Of a stretch of DNA of 52,375 nucleotides, positions 29,144 through 38,547 are shown one piece after another (position 1 is the first letter of the stretch; each line of letters opens with the position of its first letter). The notes beneath the pieces are model-generated. The model did no database searches. It was not told the origin of the DNA and was given only the letters and a program-made list of their open reading frames with translations. A program made the position numbers and the translations under genes. Location: positions 1 to 52,375 of the forward strand of contig DRKN01000003.1 in assembly GCA_011051755.1 (NCBI GenBank), written 5' to 3'. The stretch comes from Gammaproteobacteria bacterium. GTDB lineage: Bacteria > Pseudomonadota > Gammaproteobacteria > SZUA-152.

Positions 29144-30382
29144 ATGCCTGACTCATCAAGGCAACACTTGCTGGCGATCTACCGGGCGGCCTTGGACGCG
29201 GTGAACGGTCGCCAATGTTGTCGGCGCTTTCTGAGTGTACAGCGCCCAATGATCCCTGTGGCGCTGGTGGCTATCGGTAAGGCCGCAGGCAGTATGGCAC
29301 AGGGGGCGGCGGATGCGCTGGCGGGACAGATTTTGCGGGGGCTGGTGATCACCAAGCCAGGTGGTGAACCATTGAGCGGTATCGCAGCAGACTTTCCGTG
29401 CCTTCTTGCCGGGCATCCCGTGCCGGATGCACGCAGTTTGCAGGCAGGTGCCATGCTGTTGTCATTCATCGATACACTGCCTGCCGAGGCGCCGTTGTTG
29501 CTGCTGCTGTCCGGCGGCGCCTCGGCGCTGGTGGAAGTCTTGCCGGATGGCGCCGGCTTGGCCGAATTGCAGCGCCTCAATGGGTGGCTGCTGGGCAGCG
29601 GGCTGGACATTGGCGCCATGAATGCCGTGCGCCGCTCCCTGTCCTGTATCAAGGGCGGTCGGTTGGCCATGCGGCTGGCAGGACGGCGCAGTCTGTGCCT
29701 GATGATCTCCGATGTGCCGGGCGATGTTCCCGGCCTGATCGGCTCCGGCCTGCTGGCGCCTGCCCCGCCAGCGCCGGCAGGTCTTGTCGGCTCGCTGCCG
29801 GGCTGGGTGCTTCCGCTGTTGGGGTTGGCGCCATCGCCACCGGCTGCCGATGATGCCTGTTTCGCCACGGTCGAGAGCCACATCATCGCAAGTCTGAGCG
29901 ATGCGCTGGCGGCCGCGGCGGATGCCGGTCGCGGGCTGGGTTATACGGTGTTTGAGCATGCCACGCCCCTGTCGGGGAATGCGGCGAGCTGTGGCCGGGC
30001 TCTGGCGCAGCGTTTGCGCGATGGCCCTGCCGGTCTGCACATCTGGGGTGGTGAGACCCATGTACGCCTGCCCGAACGGCCAGGGCGGGGCGGCCGTAAC
30101 CAACATCTGGCCCTGGCTGCGGCCAGGGTGTTGGCGGGAAGTTCCCATTGCACGTTGTTGTGTGCCGGTAGTGATGGCAGCGATGGCCCCGGGGAGGATG
30201 CCGGTGCGATCATCGATGCCGGCACCCTGCGGCGCGGGCAGCGACAGGGCCTGGATGCCAGCGAGGCCCTGCATCGGGCCGACAGTGGGCGTTTTCTGCA
30301 GGCCAGCGGTGATCTGCTGCGCACCGGATCTACCGGCACCAATGTCATGGATATGGCGCTGGGAATCAAGGATATACATTAA
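29144..30382 (+). CDS. Glycerate 2-kinase (DUF4147/MOFRL type)
   Basis: A 412-residue protein of the class-II glycerate kinase family, once annotated as hydroxypyruvate reductase. The N-terminal DUF4147 domain has VALVAIGKAAGSMAQGA, the phosphate-binding LLLLLSGGASALVEVLP and MISDVPGDVPGLIGSG. The C-terminal MOFRL domain has WGGETHVRLP, GRGGRNQHLALAAA and LCAGSDGSDGPGEDAGA. It would convert D-glycerate to 2-phosphoglycerate, joining glyoxylate or photorespiratory carbon to central metabolism. No neighbouring tartronate or glyoxylate genes are present. The 252 bp upstream (28892-29143) show no gene. Confidence 0.9.
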   Translation: MPDSSRQHLLAIYRAALDAVNGRQCCRRFLSVQRPMIPVALVAIGKAAGSMAQGAADALAGQILRGLVITKPGGEPLSGIAADFPCLLAGHPVPDARSLQAGAMLLSFIDTLPAEAPLLLLLSGGASALVEVLPDGAGLAELQRLNGWLLGSGLDIGAMNAVRRSLSCIKGGRLAMRLAGRRSLCLMISDVPGDVPGLIGSGLLAPAPPAPAGLVGSLPGWVLPLLGLAPSPPAADDACFATVESHIIASLSDALAAAADAGRGLGYTVFEHATPLSGNAASCGRALAQRLRDGPAGLHIWGGETHVRLPERPGRGGRNQHLALAAARVLAGSSHCTLLCAGSDGSDGPGEDAGAIIDAGTLRRGQRQGLDASEALHRADSGRFLQASGDLLRTGSTGTNVMDMALGIKDIH

Positions 30383-30531
30383 ACAGCGGGTCCAGGTCTA
30401 TGAAATGTGAACGGTTTCTCTACAGTTGAGCGTTTTGGGGTCGATAGTCCTGATGAGAGCGTCTACCCCGGCTTGAATTGAGTGTCTGTGCAGCCATTGA
30501 CGGGAGATGAGACGCTCGCTGGAGTCGTCCC

Positions 30532-30681
30532 ATGAATTACCCGAAAAAGTCTTTTAAGCTGGACCTGATGGCCGCCCTACTGATTGTCGTGTCAGTGGGG
30601 GTTATACTGACAATGATCGCCCAAACCGATGAAGGGCGTTCGGTCGATACCGTTGTGGTCGCTTATCAGGTGGCGCCCTGA
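30532..30681 (+). CDS. 49-residue single-span membrane peptide, unknown
   Basis: The ATG at 30532 is preceded by GGAG (30521-30524) at a 7-nt spacing, a strong ribosome site. The product starts MNYPKKSFKLDL, has one hydrophobic helix (MAALLIVVSVGVILTMIA, residues 13-30), and ends in a short polar tail finishing YQVAP. The positive N-terminus predicts an inner-membrane protein with its tail outside. No family is recognised. It stands alone between glycerate kinase and a palindromic repeat. A chance frame cannot be ruled out, but the ribosome site and clean membrane pattern argue for a gene. Confidence 0.5.
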   Translation: MNYPKKSFKLDLMAALLIVVSVGVILTMIAQTDEGRSVDTVVVAYQVAP

Positions 30682-30828
30682 CGCTGAATATCTGTTGGCC
30701 ATCTCGCCGTTTGCCACGGCCTTTTATCTGTTTTTTTCCGCCTCTTGCGGTACTTTTCCCTATTCCGCGTGGAATGCTATATTGGCTGTCATCCGAATGG
30801 TGCGGACAAGCTTGAGAGACTTGGAATA

Positions 30829-30948
30829 CCGTCATTCCCACCCAAGCAGGCGAGAATCCCGCACAGGCGGCATCCCGAGCATTCTGGATGACTCGCTCTG
30901 CGGGTGTTCAGCTTTTGTCCGGGTCTTCACATCGTTTCGTAATGACGA
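30829..30948. repeat. REP-like imperfect palindromic element
   Basis: The left end ccgtcattcccacccaagca continues ggcgagaatccc, the classic extragenic palindrome pattern. The right end at 30934-30948 reads tttcgtaatgacg, inverting the gtcatt end. In between, ggatgactcgctctgcggg forms a further arm. The element ends about 70 bp before the retropepsin-like gene. No coding sequence of its own is visible. Confidence 0.6.
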
Positions 30949-31019
30949 TATTTTCAACCCAGTGCCATTTGGCGGGTGACGCCGCAGTGTGTGCGGTGGA
31001 ATTTTCGGGACTAAGTTCG

Positions 31020-31745
31020 ATGATCAATGTGTGGATTTCTGCGGTCACGAAAAACACACGCTACTTGTACCTGGTTTGTTTTTTTCTGCCCATCTCGGCG
31101 CTACTGGCCGTAGAACCTCCGGCGGACATTTCTCTGTCTGTTCCCGTGGCGCCAGCACCACCACGTCTGGCTTTGGAGGCCTTGCTTGGCCGCAAGGCCG
31201 TGATCAATATCAATGGTCAACGCGCCGTGCTGGCGGTGGGTGAGCGAAAGCCCTCCGGGCTGCATTTGCTGTCACTCCAGGGGGATGTAGCGACCGTCGG
31301 TTTCGATAGCCGGCAATACCGCCTCCGTCTGGGACAGGCCCCCATTAGCACCCGCTATGTGCAGCCCGAACTGGCGATCATCACCATTGCTCCGGATCCA
31401 CGGGGTATGTACCTCACGCCGGGCGCCATCAACGGCCAGCCGGTTCAGTTTCTGGTGGATACGGGGGCGACGACAGTGGCGATGAATGCGATTGAAGCGC
31501 GGCGCCTGGGGGTGGACTACTTGCTGCGTGGCCGGCCCGTGGCAGTGGATACGGCATCCGGCCGCAGCCAGGCCTGGTTCGTCGAGCTGAACGAGGTCAG
31601 CGTCGGCGGCATCAAGGCGCACAATGTGGGTGCCGTGGTGTTGGAGGGCGGCTTTCCGCAGCAGGTACTACTAGGCATGTCTTTTCTCGGCCCGTTGCAG
31701 ATACAACGTCACGGTATGTTGTTGGAGCTGCGGCAGAAATACTGA
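31020..31745 (+). CDS. Retropepsin-like aspartic protease, exported or membrane-anchored
   Basis: A 241-residue protein with an N-terminal hydrophobic signal or anchor (LYLVCFFLPISALLAV, about residues 15-31). Its C-terminal half is of the clan AA retropepsin-like fold. The active-site motif is FLVDTGATTVAMN, with catalytic Asp147, and the later hydrophobic-glycine LLGMSFLG is the second hallmark of the fold. Such proteins act as dimers because each chain supplies one aspartate. Related proteobacterial proteins are called TIGR02281-type proteases; substrates are unknown. The ATG at 31020 is used because the frame further upstream runs through the repeat element. Confidence 0.8.
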   Translation: MINVWISAVTKNTRYLYLVCFFLPISALLAVEPPADISLSVPVAPAPPRLALEALLGRKAVININGQRAVLAVGERKPSGLHLLSLQGDVATVGFDSRQYRLRLGQAPISTRYVQPELAIITIAPDPRGMYLTPGAINGQPVQFLVDTGATTVAMNAIEARRLGVDYLLRGRPVAVDTASGRSQAWFVELNEVSVGGIKAHNVGAVVLEGGFPQQVLLGMSFLGPLQIQRHGMLLELRQKY

Positions 31746-32070
31746 TCAGCTTTTCTGGTGGCCGGGCAGAATTAGCATAGCTTGTGTCTTGATTTTAAAT
31801 CCTGTGCGCTCTTCGTGAACTTCCGTGGCGAATAATCAGAGAGTTTCCCACTCATGCGGAATAGTGATATTTGCAGAACCTGCCGGTGTTTTTCGGCTTC
31901 GCCGGCCCCCGTTTTTTATCGGTCGTGTAGGGCGTTTCCTGCCGTCTTGTAGGTGGATTCCTACGGGCGTTTTCTTTCTTTCGTGTTGGGAGATAACTGA
32001 TTGTCTCCGTTAAAGTTTGCTGCCTGTTCGCCGCTGTATACACTGAAAGAAAAGGCGGGATTATTCAGAC
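31746..32070. other. Gap upstream of the chemoreceptor gene
   Basis: No gene is seen in these 325 bp. A remnant resembling the cacagagg repeats (tgtgcgctcttcgtgaactt) lies near 31803. Two weak hairpins are present: cggcttcgccg near 31891, followed by cccccgtttttt, and gtaggtggattcctac at about 31950-31965. Either could end transcription from the protease gene. The gap closes with the sigma-28 promoter at 32011. Confidence 0.5.
32011..32037 (+). promoter_or_regulatory. Sigma-28 (FliA) type promoter of the chemoreceptor gene
   Basis: TAAAGTTT at 32011-32018 matches the FliA -35 consensus perfectly. It is followed after exactly 11 bp by GCCGCTGT at 32030-32037, against the consensus GCCGATAA (first four bases and the T agree). 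The gene start lies 33 bp further on. Chemotaxis genes are typical FliA targets. Confidence 0.75.
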
Positions 32071-33276
32071 ATGAAAAAAGATTCATGGATACGAACTTAT
32101 TGGCCGGGTTTTCTCCTGTTGCCCGCTGCCGGGATTCTAGGGTTTTGGCCAGGGCAGCTTGTGGCCTCTGTTGTATTGGTGGTGTGGACCGGGTTGTGGC
32201 TGATGCATTTACGTTTGCTGACCCGGCAGCGGGCCAGGTGCGAGGTGCAAGCCGATGAACAGCGGTATTTTTCCGCCAGGATGCGCGAAGACTTTCAGCA
32301 ACTCATGCAACGCTCTGCGGAGGAGATGGAGCGGCAGTTCGATCACCTTGAGCGGGAGTTGCTGCAGGTGCAGAACCTGCAGGGCGATGCCATCAGTGGA
32401 CTGATGCAAAGCTTTTCCGGACTGGAAAGTCAGTCACGTGAACAGGAGACGTTGACACGCTCACTGGTGGCGCGCGTGGCGGATAATACCGGTGATAATT
32501 CCGGTATCAGTACGCTGGCCAGTGAGGCGGCGGATCTGGTGCAGATGTTCGTCGAAAGTATTATCGCCATGCGCGACGGCAGTGTTGAGATGGTCGATGT
32601 ATTCATCGAGATGAAAGGTCAGATCAGCACGGTGGAGAAAATGCTCGGTGAGATCGATGGCATCAGCTCACAAACCAACCTGTTGGCACTGAATGCGGCC
32701 ATCGAGGCGGCACGCGCGGGAGAGGCGGGCAGAGGCTTCGCGGTGGTGGCCGATGAAGTACGGGCGCTATCTTTACGCAGTAATGAATTCAGCAGCCAGA
32801 TTCGCACCGAGTATGCCAAGACGCGCAATAGCATGGATCAGGCCAGCGTCATCGTCGCACGCATGGCCTCACGTGATATGGAAATGACATTGAATTCCAA
32901 GGATCGTGTCGCGGAACTGATGCAGGAAGTGACGAACATCAATACCGGTATGGCGGATCAGTTACGCGAGGTTTCGGACATGTCTGAAGAGATTGGCCAG
33001 AATGTGGCGATAGCCGTGCGCTCACTGCAATTCGAAGATATGACCCGGCAACTGGTTGATCACATGCGCAAGCGACTACAGGCCTTTCATGAATTTCTCG
33101 ACACGGTCGATGGTTTACACTTGAGCTTATTGTCCGCTGACAGTGCCGGGGTTGAGCGGCAACTACAAGAACAAATCGCCCAATTACACGTCAATTTTGA
33201 TGAGTCGGTGGAGATGCTTGAAAAATCTCCTATCCACCAGCACAACATGGATGAGAGTGAAGTGGAGTTATTTTAA
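32071..33276 (+). CDS. Methyl-accepting chemotaxis protein without a periplasmic sensor
   Basis: A 401-residue chemoreceptor. Residues 12-48 are hydrophobic and probably form a helical hairpin of two membrane spans with almost no periplasmic loop ([19 protein letters not shown]), so there is no classical ligand domain. The cytoplasmic part is a coiled coil whose hairpin tip is present ([20 protein letters not shown], then [20 protein letters not shown]). The protein ends SEVELF, with no CheR-tethering pentapeptide. The response-regulator gene begins 1 nt after the stop, so the two are likely translated together. A sigma-28 type promoter precedes it. The input may be membrane state, redox or a partner protein; the sequence does not say. 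Confidence 0.92.
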   Translation: MKKDSWIRTYWPGFLLLPAAGILGFWPGQLVASVVLVVWTGLWLMHLRLLTRQRARCEVQADEQRYFSARMREDFQQLMQRSAEEMERQFDHLERELLQVQNLQGDAISGLMQSFSGLESQSREQETLTRSLVARVADNTGDNSGISTLASEAADLVQMFVESIIAMRDGSVEMVDVFIEMKGQISTVEKMLGEIDGISSQTNLLALNAAIEAARAGEAGRGFAVVADEVRALSLRSNEFSSQIRTEYAKTRNSMDQASVIVARMASRDMEMTLNSKDRVAELMQEVTNINTGMADQLREVSDMSEEIGQNVAIAVRSLQFEDMTRQLVDHMRKRLQAFHEFLDTVDGLHLSLLSADSAGVERQLQEQIAQLHVNFDESVEMLEKSPIHQHNMDESEVELF

Positions 33277-33277
33277 C

Positions 33278-33646
33278 ATGGCAAAAATACTGATTGTTGA
33301 TGATGATGTACAGATACGTGGCCTGCTGGTGAAAATGTTGTCAGTGGAGCAGCATGAGGTTATCGAAGCGGAGAACGGAGCCCAAGGCTGTAAAAAATAT
33401 CGCGAGCACCGGCCGGATCTGTTGATAACCGATCTGGTGATGCCGGAAAAAAATGGTATCGATATGATTTTGGAATTAAAGAAAGAGTTCCCGTCGATTC
33501 GTATTGTCGCCATCTCGGGCGGTGGTGGAATTACCGGTTCATTCGATTATCTGCCCATTGCGAAGCTGGTTGGGGCATTACATATCCTGCAGAAACCATT
33601 TAGCCTGCAAGAGTTGAAATCTGCGATTGCGGAGGCACTCACATAG
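33278..33646 (+). CDS. Single-domain response regulator (CheY-like)
   Basis: A 122-residue stand-alone receiver. The acidic pocket is VDDD (Asp8-Asp10), the phosphoacceptor is Asp52 (LLITDLVMPEKNG), the switch serine is in AISGGGG, and the conserved lysine is in LQKPFS. There is no output domain. It starts 1 nt after the chemoreceptor stop and is followed after 65 bp by a REC-histidine kinase. It may be phosphorylated by that kinase or by a CheA encoded elsewhere. An upstream in-frame extension inside the chemoreceptor gene has no receiver sequence, so the ATG at 33278 is used. Confidence 0.92.
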   Translation: MAKILIVDDDVQIRGLLVKMLSVEQHEVIEAENGAQGCKKYREHRPDLLITDLVMPEKNGIDMILELKKEFPSIRIVAISGGGGITGSFDYLPIAKLVGALHILQKPFSLQELKSAIAEALT

Positions 33647-33711
33647 TGTCTCTGAATTCGTTGACAAGTTGGTAATGAGATCTGTCTCTAAGACCATAAA
33701 AAAGAAGGCTG

Positions 33712-34944
33712 ATGGAAGAATTACAGGAACAACCTCCGGCAAAAAATCTACGTATTCTGGTGGTGGATGATGATCCTTTCATTTTGCAGGAGATCGCCCT
33801 ACATCTGATGGGGGATGGCTATCTTGTGGAGACCGCGGAAAGCGCTGCACAGGCCTTAAAAAAAATGGATGTTTTCCACCCGGAAATCGTCCTGACTGAC
33901 TGGGTGATGAATGGCATGGATGGCCTTGAGCTATGCCAGGTGTTACGTCAGCGAAAAAATGGTCAGTTGCTTTATATTATCTTGTTGACCTCCCACGATG
34001 CCGAAGATTCACTGGTCAAGGCCTTTGAGGCCGGCGTCGATGATTACATTCCAAAACCGCTAACTCCGCGTATTTTACTGGCCCGGGTGCAGGCTGGCGC
34101 ACGCTTGGTTCGTTTGCAGATCGAAGTGGAGCAGGCGCGCCGAGAACAGGCGGAGAACGCACGTATGGCACAGCAAATCCAACGTGCGCACAAGATGCAG
34201 GCGATCGGAAAACTGACGGGTGGCATCGCGCATAATTTCAATAATTATTTAGCCGCTATTCTTGGTTATGCAGAGTTGGCGAGGGAAATGTTTGCCGGCG
34301 TGGGTGATGGTCAATTGGACGAGTTTCTGGAGAATATCCAACAGGCTGGCAGCGAGGCGCGTGATTTGGTGGCCAGTCTGCGTTCCTTCAGCAGTGGTGA
34401 CAGTAACTCATGCAAGATGCCCCTGATAGGCGTTATGCTTGATGATATTGTTCGCATGCTGCAACCCGTCATGACGGCCAGTACCGTGCTAAAAACGAAT
34501 TTTGGCCAGGAAATTCCACTGGTTATGGTGAACCAGGATCAGATTTATCAAATGGTAATGAGTCTTTGCATCAATGCCCGTGAGGCAATGAATGGAAAAG
34601 GAGAGATTTGCCTGCATTTGCGGCATGTGCGTGAGATACAAGCATCTTGTACCTCGTGCCATGAATGGCTGAATGATGATTTTGTTGAGCTGTCCGTTCA
34701 CGATAGCGGGCGGGGAATCGATACTGAAACCCTACAGCGTGTGTTTGATCCCTTTTTCAGTAACAAGGAAGTAGGGCGGAGTACCGGGCTTGGGCTGTCG
34801 GTTGTGCATGGTATTATGCATGGTTGCGGTGGACATATCCTGGTGGATTCAGAAATCGGCAAGGGGAGTCATTTTCACTTGCTGTTTCCTGTTATTCCAT
34901 TGATGGCAGACAATGCTGAAGCCAATCCGGCAGGGGTTGAATGA
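33712..34944 (+). CDS. Receiver-histidine kinase protein
   Basis: A 410-residue cytoplasmic protein with a receiver first (residues 13-130, phosphoacceptor Asp63 in IVLTDWVMNGMDG, lysine in IPKPLTP). A linking coiled coil follows (about 133-160). The dimerisation-phosphotransfer region has His174 in GGIAHNFNNYLAAILGYAEL. The ATPase domain shows an N box (MSLCINAREAMN), DSGRGID, and STGLGLSVVHGI. No membrane or sensory domain is present, so it probably takes its input as phosphate or protein contact from the receiver. The next regulator gene overlaps it by 4 nt (ATGA), so the two are translationally coupled. Confidence 0.92.
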   Translation: MEELQEQPPAKNLRILVVDDDPFILQEIALHLMGDGYLVETAESAAQALKKMDVFHPEIVLTDWVMNGMDGLELCQVLRQRKNGQLLYIILLTSHDAEDSLVKAFEAGVDDYIPKPLTPRILLARVQAGARLVRLQIEVEQARREQAENARMAQQIQRAHKMQAIGKLTGGIAHNFNNYLAAILGYAELAREMFAGVGDGQLDEFLENIQQAGSEARDLVASLRSFSSGDSNSCKMPLIGVMLDDIVRMLQPVMTASTVLKTNFGQEIPLVMVNQDQIYQMVMSLCINAREAMNGKGEICLHLRHVREIQASCTSCHEWLNDDFVELSVHDSGRGIDTETLQRVFDPFFSNKEVGRSTGLGLSVVHGIMHGCGGHILVDSEIGKGSHFHLLFPVIPLMADNAEANPAGVE

Positions 34945-35411
34945 TGACCAGTAGCGCCGGATTTTCCTCGTCGCCTTCTCCTCCCCATTTTCCTTTTTCC
35001 CCCTCCCGCAGGGCTGCTGTTACCCCGCTGTTAGCCACTGATATCCGCTTGCTGCTTGTCGAGGATTCCGAATTCGACGGTGAACTTTTACTGCGTGAGT
35101 TCCGCAAGGCGGGTCTTAATCCTGTTTGCTGCCGGGTCGATGACAAGGCCTCTCTGGATGAGGTTCTGCGGGAAAAATAGGATCTGGCTATTACCGATTA
35201 TCTGTTACCCGGGTTCGATGGGTTGGCGGCCGTGATGATCCTACAGAAGGCCGATCCCAATCTGCCGATGATTCTCTGCACCGGTTACAGCGAGGATGTT
35301 GATGAGGCACGGGCGTGGGAAATCGGTATTCAGGGTTACATGCTCAAGCCAGTGCCATCGCGTGCACTGCTGGCGCGGATTGCGGCGTTGTTGCTGGAAT
35401 GCAGGGACTGA
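34941..35411 (+). pseudogene. Response regulator interrupted by an in-frame TAG
   Basis: One continuous frame encodes a 156-codon receiver but has a TAG at 35178-35180. The first part (79 residues) has the acidic pocket (RLLLVEDSEFDGELLLREF). After the stop, and in the same frame, come the phosphoacceptor (DLAITDYLLPGFDG) and the rest of the fold (ILCTGYSEDVDEA, then GYMLKPVPSRALLARI). There is no frameshift, and the codons on both sides remain receiver-like, so the change is a single base (for example from TGG, CAG or AAG). It overlaps the kinase gene by 4 nt. It may be a recent pseudogene, a sequencing error, or a readthrough stop. The first 30 residues are serine/proline-rich and not part of the fold. 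Confidence 0.85.
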
Positions 35412-35471
35412 GAAGCTATGGCCCGCTCCCGCATTGTTTGAGGCTTCCTTGCCAGCGAGGGATCCCCTTGC

Positions 35472-37979
35472 TTATTCCGCCAGCAGGGCGGGTACCGGCT
35501 TCAGTTTCCAGATCTCGGCGTTGTATTCCTGCATGGTACGGTCGGTGGAGAATTTGCCGCTGGCGGCGGTGTTGAGGATGCTCATGCGGATCCAACGTTG
35601 TTCGTCGTGGTAGGCTTCGGCAGCCTGTTGCTGGGCCTCGACGAAACTGCTGAAGTCCGCCGCCACCAGCCACGGATCGAAGGGGTTGCGGATGGCGTTG
35701 ATGATGGGGTCGAACAGGCCCGGCTCGAATTGGTTGAAGTGAGCGCTTTCCAGTAACTGCATGACCCGCCGCAGGTTTTCGTCTCCATCGATGATGGCGT
35801 TGGGGGCGTAGTGTTGCCGTGTTTCCTCGACCTCGCTGGCGGTGAGACCAAACAGGAAGAAGTTGTCATCGCCGGCCTCTTCGCGGATCTCGATGTTGGC
35901 GCCGTCCAGGGTGCCGATGGTGATGGCGCCATTCATCATGAATTTCATATTGCCGGTACCGGAGGCCTCTTTGCCGGCGGTGGAAATCTGCTCGGACAGG
36001 TCGGTGCCAGGGCTGATGATTTCCATGGCCGTGACGCGATAGTTGGGCAGGAAGGCTAACTTCAATTTGTCACCTACCATGGGGTCATTGTTGACCATGA
36101 AGGCGATGTTATTGGTCAGCTTGATGGTCAGCTTGGCCATGGCATAACCGGGCGCGGCCTTGCCACCGATGAGCACGCAACGCGGGATCCAGTTATCGGT
36201 ATCGCCGCGTTTGATGCGGTCGTACAAATGGATGACGTGCAACAGGTTGAGCAACTGGCGTTTGTATTCGTGGATGCGTTTGACCTGTACATCGAACATG
36301 GCGTCGGTGTTGAATTTCACACCGCGCTCGGTTTCGACCAATTCCGCCAGGCGCGCCTTGTTGGCCTGCTTGATGTCACGCCATTGCCGGCGGAAGTCCG
36401 CGTCGTCGGCGAGGGGAGCGAGTTTGGCGAGCTGCGGCAGGTCGGTGATCCAGTCTTCGCCAATGGTTTTGCTGATCAGCGTGCTCATGTCCGGGTTGCA
36501 CCAGGCCATCCAGCGCCGCTGGGTGACGCCGTTGGTCTTGTTGTTGAATTTGTGTGGCCATAGTTCACAGAAGTCGTGGAACAGTCCTTCCTGCAGTAAC
36601 TTCGAATGCAGCTCGGCGACGCCGTTGATGGAGTAGCTGCCGACGATGGCCAGATAGGCCATGCGCACCTGTGGCTCCGGGCCTTCTTCGATGATGGACA
36701 TGCGGCGCAGACGCTCGGTGTCGCCGGGCCAGCGGCAGGCGACGCTGCCGAGGAAGCGGGCGTTGATCTCGTAGATGATCTCCAACAGACGCGGCAACAG
36801 GCCCTCAAACAGGCGCACCGACCATTTTTCCAGCGCCTCGGGCAGCAAGGTGTGATTGGTGTAGGCCATGGTGCGGGTGACGATGTCCCAGGCTTCGTTC
36901 CAGCTCAGCCGGTGCTCGTCGAGCAACAGGCGCATCAGCTCGGCAATGGCGCAGGTGGGGTGGGTGTCGTTGAGCTGAAAACAGTTTTTGGCGGCGAACT
37001 GACTGAAGTCATCGCCATGCTCGCGGATCCAGCGGCGCAGGGTGTCTTTGAGGCTGGCAGAGGCGAGAAAGTACTGCTGGCGCAGGCGCAGTTCCTTGCC
37101 GTTTTCACTGCTGTCATTGGGGTAGAGCACCATGGTGATGTGCTCGGCGGCGTTCTTGGCGGCAACGGATTCGGGGTAGCTGCCAGCGTTGAATTCACCC
37201 AGGTCGAATTCGTCGGTGGCGGCGGCCTTCCACAGGCGCAGGCTGTTGACGGTGCCGTTGCGGTAGCCGGGTACGGGCACGTCGTAGGGCACCGCCAGGA
37301 CGTCGTGGGTATCGACCCAGCGGCTGCGGGTGACGCCATTGGCATCCTGGTAGTACTCGCTGCGGCCGCCGAAGTGTACGCGCTGGGTGAATTCGGGGCG
37401 TTCCAGTTCCCAGGGGTTGCCGTCACGCAGCCAGTGATCCGGTTCTTCGACCTGATAGCCGTTTTCGATTTTTTGCCGGAACATGCCGTATTCGTAGCGG
37501 ATGCCGTAGCCCAGCACCGGCAGTTGCAGGGTCGCGCAGCTGTCGAGGAAGCAGGCGGCAAGGCGGCCCAGGCCGCCATTGCCGAGGCCGGCGTCGTGTT
37601 CCGCCTCGGCGATTTCTTCCAGTTCCAGTCCCAGCTTGTACAGCCCCCGGGTGGTCTCATCGGCGACACCGAGGTTGATCATGGCGTTGCCCAGGGCGCG
37701 GCCCATGAGGAATTCCAGTGACATGTAATGCATGCGCCGGGAGTCGTTTTCCTCGTAAGCGTAGCGGGTGTTTTTCCAGCGCTCCATGATGCGATCACGC
37801 AGGGCCATGACCAATGCGGTGTAGGGGTAGTGAGTGGATCGGCAGTGCCGGTCACGCCCCAGAGTGTGGCTGAAATAGCGGCGGAAATCCTCGGCGATGC
37901 TGTCGGCATCCAGGCCCAGGGGGGGAAGCTCGGTCAGTTCGGGGTGCGGCTTGCTGTTGCGCAGGGGAATGAAATTCAT
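35472..37979 (-). CDS. glgP: Glycogen phosphorylase
   Basis: GlgP releases glucose 1-phosphate from glycogen or maltodextrin using pyridoxal phosphate. The 835-residue protein is full-length (family about 800-840). Landmarks are HYMSLEFLMGRALGNAM near residue 90, GLGNGGLGRLAACFLDS near 130, the NDTHP segment, and the cofactor-lysine region EASGTGNMKFMMNGAITIG. It is transcribed alone on the minus strand, tail to tail with the broken response regulator. No other glycogen genes are nearby. Confidence 0.97.
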   Translation of the reverse strand: MNFIPLRNSKPHPELTELPPLGLDADSIAEDFRRYFSHTLGRDRHCRSTHYPYTALVMALRDRIMERWKNTRYAYEENDSRRMHYMSLEFLMGRALGNAMINLGVADETTRGLYKLGLELEEIAEAEHDAGLGNGGLGRLAACFLDSCATLQLPVLGYGIRYEYGMFRQKIENGYQVEEPDHWLRDGNPWELERPEFTQRVHFGGRSEYYQDANGVTRSRWVDTHDVLAVPYDVPVPGYRNGTVNSLRLWKAAATDEFDLGEFNAGSYPESVAAKNAAEHITMVLYPNDSSENGKELRLRQQYFLASASLKDTLRRWIREHGDDFSQFAAKNCFQLNDTHPTCAIAELMRLLLDEHRLSWNEAWDIVTRTMAYTNHTLLPEALEKWSVRLFEGLLPRLLEIIYEINARFLGSVACRWPGDTERLRRMSIIEEGPEPQVRMAYLAIVGSYSINGVAELHSKLLQEGLFHDFCELWPHKFNNKTNGVTQRRWMAWCNPDMSTLISKTIGEDWITDLPQLAKLAPLADDADFRRQWRDIKQANKARLAELVETERGVKFNTDAMFDVQVKRIHEYKRQLLNLLHVIHLYDRIKRGDTDNWIPRCVLIGGKAAPGYAMAKLTIKLTNNIAFMVNNDPMVGDKLKLAFLPNYRVTAMEIISPGTDLSEQISTAGKEASGTGNMKFMMNGAITIGTLDGANIEIREEAGDDNFFLFGLTASEVEETRQHYAPNAIIDGDENLRRVMQLLESAHFNQFEPGLFDPIINAIRNPFDPWLVAADFSSFVEAQQQAAEAYHDEQRWIRMSILNTAASGKFSTDRTMQEYNAEIWKLKPVPALLAE

Positions 37980-38547
37980 CAGTTATTCTCTTTTTAAATT
38001 GTTTTAAATCAAGTCAGTAAAGACTAAATCTAATCAAGCGCCTGAAATAATTAGGCGGCCCCTTTGAGTGCCGGACTGCGGCTTGTGTGGTCAAAAGATT
38101 TTAGCAGCAGTGAGCCGGAGGTCATCTTTGCCGGTTTTTCCAGGCCCATCATTGGCACTGACGCGAAAGGTCGTAAAACGCACAGATTTCCACATTTTCG
38201 TTGCCGTTTTCGACGGGTAGCGAACCTTCCGCTGGGGCAGGAACAACAGGGATGTGTGAATAGCGGCGTGCAATATGGATACTTGATGGCTGTTGCCAGC
38301 GGTTGGTTCCGGGTGAGGCACAGGCCATGAATTCCGCTGTGGAAAGTCTGCGCATCCTATCGCTTGGGTGTCTTCGGGTCAATTTCTCCGGCTTGTATAA
38401 AAGATAAATAACTTATATTACAATCGGTTACTAACTATTATAGTCCATTATAGTTAAACTGAAAAAGACAGAGGCTGGTGCAGTGTGCGCCGTGCGCACA
38501 ACATGGGTAGCCGGTTTCTCTGTGCGCTCTTGCGGTAAAGATATTTT
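37980..38547. other. 568-bp gap between glgP and the zinc ATPase
   Basis: No convincing gene is seen; the open frames have no domain pattern. A hairpin cgcctgaaataattaggcg lies at about 38040-38058. An AT-rich part at about 38400-38460 holds two direct copies of ATTATAGT (38437-38444 and 38447-38454), 10 bp apart, inside a TAACTAT/ATAGTTA inverted pair (38432-38456). This arrangement could be a regulator site or promoter. A second copy of the 25001-25022 repeat lies at 38491-38512, followed by a tttctctgtgcgctcttgcg remnant. Confidence 0.5.
38491..38512. repeat. 22-bp dispersed repeat, copy 2
   Basis: The sequence starting cgtgcgcacaacatgggtag matches 25001-25022 at 19 of 22 positions in the same orientation. 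It lies just past the end of the zinc ATPase gene. Confidence 0.55.
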